Source: an uncultured bacterium
GTDB lineage: Bacteria > Bacillota > Clostridia > Oscillospirales > Acutalibacteraceae
Direction: 5' to 3'
Length of the DNA: 23,494 nt
Assembly: GCA_905215855.1 (NCBI GenBank)
Contig: CAJMRT010000031.1
Span: 1 to 23,494 of the forward strand
The notes below the pieces were generated by a model. The model made no database searches. It saw only the letters and a program-made list of their open reading frames with translations, and was not told the origin of the DNA. Shown one piece after another: positions 22,831 to 23,494 of the stretch (positions are counted from its first letter, which is position 1; each line of letters starts with the position of its first letter). The position numbers and the translations under genes are program-made.

Positions 22831-22949
22831 CAGTGAACAGAGAAAAAATTTCACTTAATACTCGGCAAAAATGTTTGCTTCTTTATTGAAACATTCATTT
22901 TCATAAAACACACAATCGCGAAAAGGATCGTCATCTGACGGTCTTTTTT
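22831..22949 (+). ncRNA. Candidate small RNA (about 120 nt)
   Basis: It is bounded by a near-consensus promoter and an intrinsic terminator, with no credible ORF: the possible reading frames (11 and 18 codons) lack ribosome binding sites. Inside, AATGTTT (22870-22876) pairs with AAACATT (22889-22895), giving one AT-rich stem before the terminator stem. I do not recognise a known RNA family. Expression is unproven. Confidence 0.5.
22926..22949 (+). terminator. Intrinsic terminator of the candidate small RNA
   Basis: Stem GATCGTC (22926-22932) with GACGGTC (22937-22943), including one G-T pair, ATCT loop, then six T. Confidence 0.82.
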
Positions 22950-22992
22950 GCGTTACGGAAAAAATTCATAATTAAGCTGTTTTTGCATAAAA

Positions 22993-23024
22993 ATCGGAGC
23001 CGTGAAAATCACGACTCCTTTTTT
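22993..23024 (-). terminator. Terminator of the amidase gene (bidirectional)
   Basis: GGAG-C-CGTGA pairs with TCACG-A-CTCC (22996-23018, one mismatch, AAA loop). T-runs lie on both sides: six T on the plus strand and five on the minus strand. The amidase stop is 10 bp away. Confidence 0.85.
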
Positions 23025-23027
23025 GGT

Positions 23028-23494
23028 TTATTTTATTTTTTCGGTATAGTCAAGTGCAATCCAGCCTGCGCCGCTTTTGAGTTTGCCCCACTTGGCTGCA
23101 CCTGCACCCGACTTTTCTTCAACTATGGTGTACGCTCCGCCCTTTGGAACAGCACCGTTCACATCGTAATTTGTACCCGGACCTTTGCGGATATTCACAC
23201 CGTTTGATGAAGTTATCCTCACAAGATAACGCTTGAAAGTTTTGTCCGAATCCGCTTTTGAACTTTCTGAGCCTGCAGAGTCAGTCTTGTACTTCACATT
23301 GAAATAATTGCACATACCCTTGCAAATGGCTTCACCGATTGCAACTGTGTTCTTGCGAATCCAATCCGAGCCTGTCACGGTGTCGTGAAACTCACACTCA
23401 ACATACACGGTTAATGCCTTCGGCACATTGATTTCGTAGAGGTCGGTTTTGTAGCTGACTGAATCGTCCTTGCCGGGCGAGATTGCTCCGAGGG
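23028..23494 (-). CDS. N-acetylmuramoyl-L-alanine amidase (Amidase_3-like) with C-terminal SH3 domain, 5' partial
   Basis: The frame is open to the window edge (about 154 residues seen). The first part, with NVPKALTVYVECEFHDT then GSDWIRKNTVAIGEAICKG, matches the end of Amidase_3 zinc amidases; the Glu in E-C-E-F-H-D is the likely catalytic residue. After a Ser/Lys-rich linker, RITSSNGVNIRKGPGTNYDV to WGKLKSGAGWIALDYTEKI is a bacterial SH3 (SH3_3-type) cell-wall-binding domain. The enzyme would cut the amide bond between muramic acid and the stem peptide, in cell-wall turnover, spore lysis or lysis by a prophage; which of these cannot be told without the N-terminus. A GTG at 23426 is not the start because the domain continues upstream. 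Confidence 0.85.
   Translation of the reverse strand, partial: LGAISPGKDDSVSYKTDLYEINVPKALTVYVECEFHDTVTGSDWIRKNTVAIGEAICKGMCNYFNVKYKTDSAGSESSKADSDKTFKRYLVRITSSNGVNIRKGPGTNYDVNGAVPKGGAYTIVEEKSGAGAAKWGKLKSGAGWIALDYTEKIK

Larger units (their letters stand above)
22620..23027. other. 408-bp region without protein gene
   Basis: Holds AT-rich DNA after the MATE stop (a weak 6-bp hairpin TACAGT/ACTGTA at 22746-22768 is the only structure there), then the promoter-terminator unit and the amidase terminator listed separately. No ORF with a ribosome binding site was found on either strand. Confidence 0.7.

Noticed and set aside
22833..22889. 18-codon GTG and 11-codon ATG reading frames in the candidate small RNA
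   Set aside because: No Shine-Dalgarno sequence ahead of either and no recognisable peptide features.

Overview
This 23.5-kb window looks like chromosomal DNA of an anaerobic, starch-degrading Firmicute of the class Clostridia, most like Ruminococcus (R. bromii-like). The pointers are: two secreted type I pullulanases, one with a dockerin as in amylosomes; a T-box leader on thrS; Rex; AGGAGG-type ribosome binding sites; and AT-rich intergenic DNA with many intrinsic terminators. The species assignment is inference from gene content, not a database result.

Layout. Positions 1-2120 (+) hold the end of aconitase, NADP-type isocitrate dehydrogenase and the NADH sensor Rex, closed by a strong terminator. 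Positions 2150-8700 (-) hold two tandem pullulanase paralogues. The upstream one has a C-terminal membrane anchor; the downstream one has an internal dockerin and a CBM26-like tail. Positions 8700-10870 hold enolase (-), a divergent double-LysM protein (+) and a small HEXXH protein (-). Positions 10493-13769 (-) form a dnaG-rpoD-HEXXH cluster. Then come a YigZ-family protein, ribosomal protein L31, a VanY-like protein that has lost its catalytic residues, and thrS behind a complete T-box leader with its own promoter (13900-18011, all -).

Positions 18033-19499 (-) encode an eight-TM protein with a Lys/Pro-rich repeat tail. Divergent from it is a short exported protein resembling a degenerate SpoIID. 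Positions 20346-21190 form a small regulatory island: a 68-aa protein plus a sigma-region-4-like HTH protein under a strong promoter that overlaps GAACA-type operators. Next is a MATE efflux gene whose transcript probably starts with a terminator-like hairpin. Positions 22620-23027 have no gene, but hold a near-consensus promoter and a terminator about 120 bp apart with no credible ORF, a candidate small RNA. The window ends in the 3' part of an amidase-SH3 protein.

How the genes fit together: the pullulanases open alpha-1,6 branches of starch outside the cell, enolase serves glycolysis of the released glucose, and aconitase/IDH make 2-oxoglutarate, with Rex reading NADH/NAD+ beside them. The most unusual items are the two cell-wall-enzyme relatives lacking catalytic residues, the GAACA operator module, the hairpin at the start of the MATE mRNA, the orphan promoter-terminator unit, and the two retention modes of the paired pullulanases.
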